Of a stretch of 64,000 bases of DNA, positions 62,162 to 64,000 are shown in pieces. The stretch is from Sorangium cellulosum (GTDB lineage Bacteria; Myxococcota_A; Polyangia; Polyangiales; Polyangiaceae). Made by a program: the position numbers and the translations under genes. Where the stretch lies: positions 6,385,001-6,449,000 of the forward strand of contig NZ_CP012673.1 of assembly GCF_002950945.1 (NCBI RefSeq). The letters run 5' to 3'. Position 1 is the first letter of the stretch. Every line of letters begins with the position of its first letter. Below the pieces are notes generated by a model. That model was not told the DNA's origin. It searched no databases and saw only the letters and a list, made by a program, of their open reading frames with translations.

Positions 62162-63496
62162 CTACAGCTTGCCCCGGGAGTGGGCGCGCTGGAGCGTCAG
62201 CCGGGGGGGACCAGCGGAGATCTCGAACGCCTCCGGACGGCCGTCCGGCGCGAGCGCGCCCGTGAGGCGCATCGTGAGGAACGAGACCGTGACAGCGCCC
62301 GACGGGTCGCGGGCATAACGGACCTCGGTGGGCTTGGTCGGGTCCATGCCCGGCTCGTACTCCTGCTGTTTGACGTCGAAAGGGCCCTTGTCCTTCATGA
62401 GGCGCGCGAGCTCCGAGGCGATGGAGACCGGCGACGCCAGCCCTGATTTGCCCGGCGCGGTGAACGAGCCCTGGACCCTCTTGCCCTCGACCTCTCCCGC
62501 GTACTCGTACTGGGAGCCCGCCTTTTGCGACAGCTCCATGCGGTGGTTGGCCTTGCCGCCCGCCATCTCGACCCAGAGGCCGGCCTTGATCCGCCCCTGG
62601 GCGTCGAGGAGCACGTTGGACGCCTCGTCCTCGATCTCCAGCGTCCTGGCGTCCCTCGGCAGGAGGGAGGTCGACCGCGAGAACCAGCGCCGCTGGCCGC
62701 CCGCCTCCTTGATCAGCTCGTTGGTCTCGAATCCGATAGGCATCTTGTCCGCGCGCAGGATCAACGTCTCGGTGTACTCGGGCGCTGGCAACGCGTCCTT
62801 CGCCTCGAACGAGTCGAAGATCCCCTTGGCGAGCCGCTCGAACGTGGCGAGATACCCGAGCTCGTCGTGCAGGCAGGCGACGGGATGCGACTTGTCCGCG
62901 TGCATCGCGATCTTGAGCAGGCCGGCCGCCTTCCCGCCCCCGGTCGGGACGGAATAGAGGGCCTGAAGGAACACGGCCGGGCTGTCCCGATGCACGCTGA
63001 TCTCCCAGGGGACGATGCGCGCAATCTCGACCTTGCCCGGCTCCAGGAGCTCCACGAACTGCCGTATCACCTCGCCCGAGTCGAGCATGGTGTTGTAAAC
63101 GAAGCACTCGACGTGGCTGTCGGTGCCGATGGGAATGGCGACCGAGACGAGCTTCTCCTTCTCGACGATCTTCGGCGCCTCCGCCGCGAGCGCGCGCGCC
63201 GACCAGGCCCCGGCGCGGATCTCGCGGGCGGGCAGCTCCCCGGCCTCCCGGGAGAGCGCCTTCTCCAGGTCGAAGGGCTCCTGCTGCTCCGGCGCGGCGC
63301 CCTGCGCGGGATCCTTCGCGGGCGCCGCGCCGGTCGACCCGGCGCAGCCCGCGAGCAGCGCGAGCGACAGCGCGGCCAGCCCCGGCCAGCGAAGCCTCCC
63401 CGGAGAACGGCTGTGCGCGCGGCGGCGGGAGGAGGTCGTGTTCGGTGGGGAGACCAGGCCCTCGTCGAGCCGAGCCCCCGGAGTCGAAAGCGCCAT
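62162..63496 (-). CDS. lipoprotein of unknown function
   Basis: A 444-residue lipoprotein from ATG 63496, with AGGAG nine bases upstream (starts at 63517 and further upstream are open but less likely). The signal peptide ends in SLALLAGC near residue 50. The mature part is beta-rich, with repeated E/K/S-x-V-x-I strands (V-S-V-A-I-P-I-G-T-D, E-V-E-G-K-R-V-Q-G-S-F) and few Cys. No family recognised; an envelope or secreted role is likely. Convergent with the large kinase (15 bp between stops). Confidence 0.8.
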   Translation of the reverse strand: MALSTPGARLDEGLVSPPNTTSSRRRAHSRSPGRLRWPGLAALSLALLAGCAGSTGAAPAKDPAQGAAPEQQEPFDLEKALSREAGELPAREIRAGAWSARALAAEAPKIVEKEKLVSVAIPIGTDSHVECFVYNTMLDSGEVIRQFVELLEPGKVEIARIVPWEISVHRDSPAVFLQALYSVPTGGGKAAGLLKIAMHADKSHPVACLHDELGYLATFERLAKGIFDSFEAKDALPAPEYTETLILRADKMPIGFETNELIKEAGGQRRWFSRSTSLLPRDARTLEIEDEASNVLLDAQGRIKAGLWVEMAGGKANHRMELSQKAGSQYEYAGEVEGKRVQGSFTAPGKSGLASPVSIASELARLMKDKGPFDVKQQEYEPGMDPTKPTEVRYARDPSGAVTVSFLTMRLTGALAPDGRPEAFEISAGPPRLTLQRAHSRGKL

Positions 63497-64000
63497 CGTG
63501 AGATTCTCCTGCGACATCACGCCGCCGCCCGGGAGCACCCTCATCGCGCTCCGATGCCCACGGGCATGATGCGTCGCAACAAGACGGCAGCAGAACCGCA
63601 ATGTCAAGACGCGACGCGCCAGCTCCCGGCGCCGAGCGCCCGCAAAAGCGGGAGCTCCCGCATGTCTCGTCACCGTGCGAATAAAAATTAACAGTTTCAC
63701 GGGAATAACAGCGATGACGTGATGAAGCCCGGCCGTGAGATGCCGGCGCCGCGAGGCGCTCCTCTTGGACCTTGGCGCCTCAGGCCATTCCGTAGAGGAC
63801 CCGCTGTGAAACCTGATGTCGCGTGCAGAAAGTGTGTCGTCTCGCCGGCTCACGGAGCCTGCAGGCGGGTCGCCACGAGAATTTCAACAGGAAACAGACA
63901 ACGTAGTTCACATCCTCGGGCATCCGTCGGGTCTGCCACGGCTGAGCCCGCCGCAGTTGAGGCGGGTCAGCACGGGCGCACGCACAGTGAGGCAGTTTGC
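63497..64000. other. right-end region without a called gene
   Basis: About 500 bp. An AT-rich patch at about 63670-63715, including AATAAAAATTAA, is the likely promoter zone for the leftward lipoprotein. I see no ORF with protein-like composition from there to the window edge, although a gene might start just beyond it. Confidence 0.4.

Overview
The window reads as chromosome of a large-genome, very high-GC myxobacterium, most like Sorangium/Polyangiaceae. The reasons are extreme GC with strongly GC-biased third codon positions, five eukaryote-like Ser/Thr kinases plus a pseudokinase in 64 kb, many myxobacterium-style lipoproteins and Cys-rich secreted proteins, a roadblock/LC7 protein, and an N-end-rule leucyltransferase. 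This is inference from gene content; no rRNA or other phylogenetic marker is present.

Layout. 1-3.2 kb: end of a Cys-rich protein, a MeaB-type GTPase, a small lipoprotein, Bpt aminoacyltransferase and a YhbY-like RNA-binding protein. 3.2-10 kb: a large flavin/Fe-S oxidoreductase built like fused NfnB+NfnA, then a leftward run of a roadblock protein, aroQ, accB and accC. 10.5-20.4 kb: an aconitase-fold protein without its Fe-S cysteines, a DUF4139 lipoprotein, a sulfatase-fold lipoprotein with Thr at the nucleophile position, and a tightly overlapping three-gene envelope operon. 20.7-25.4 kb: mutY, a lipoprotein with a duplicated signal peptide, two overlapping small cytosolic genes, and a phosphodiester glycosidase-domain protein. 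25.4-30.6 kb: accessory-looking, with two copies of a 252-bp element bounded by 42-44 bp inverted repeats, a 22-bp minisatellite, an ECF sigma factor overlapping a RadC-like gene, and an XRE regulator.

30.6-42.7 kb: a hybrid sensor kinase in an operon with an Hsp70/actin-fold ATPase, three Ser/Thr kinases, and envelope genes. 43.1 kb: tRNA-Gly(CCC). 43.3-48 kb: a receiver-like protein, a zinc-ribbon-like gene behind a good promoter and palindrome, a fatty-acid hydroxylase, and a glutamine-synthetase-like/iron alcohol dehydrogenase pair that looks like an amine-catabolic unit. 48-52.2 kb: a membrane Ser/Thr kinase with a downstream membrane partner, a 42-bp two-type tandem array, and a ParE-type toxin/antitoxin pair. 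52.3-64 kb: an esterase lipoprotein, a pseudokinase-GYF-TM protein, an MlaF-like ABC ATPase, a lipid A acyltransferase-like enzyme, a NarL-type regulator with Glu at the phospho-acceptor position, a kinase/degenerate cyclase/AAA/TPR giant, and a lipoprotein.

A recurring theme is proteins that keep a known enzyme fold but lose or swap catalytic residues: the aconitase-like protein, the pseudokinase, the cyclase-like domain, the Asp-to-Glu receiver and the Thr-type sulfatase fold. The strongest unexplained nucleic-acid structure is the 252-bp inverted-repeat element. Its two copies lie just downstream of two unrelated genes, in the same orientation relative to each gene.
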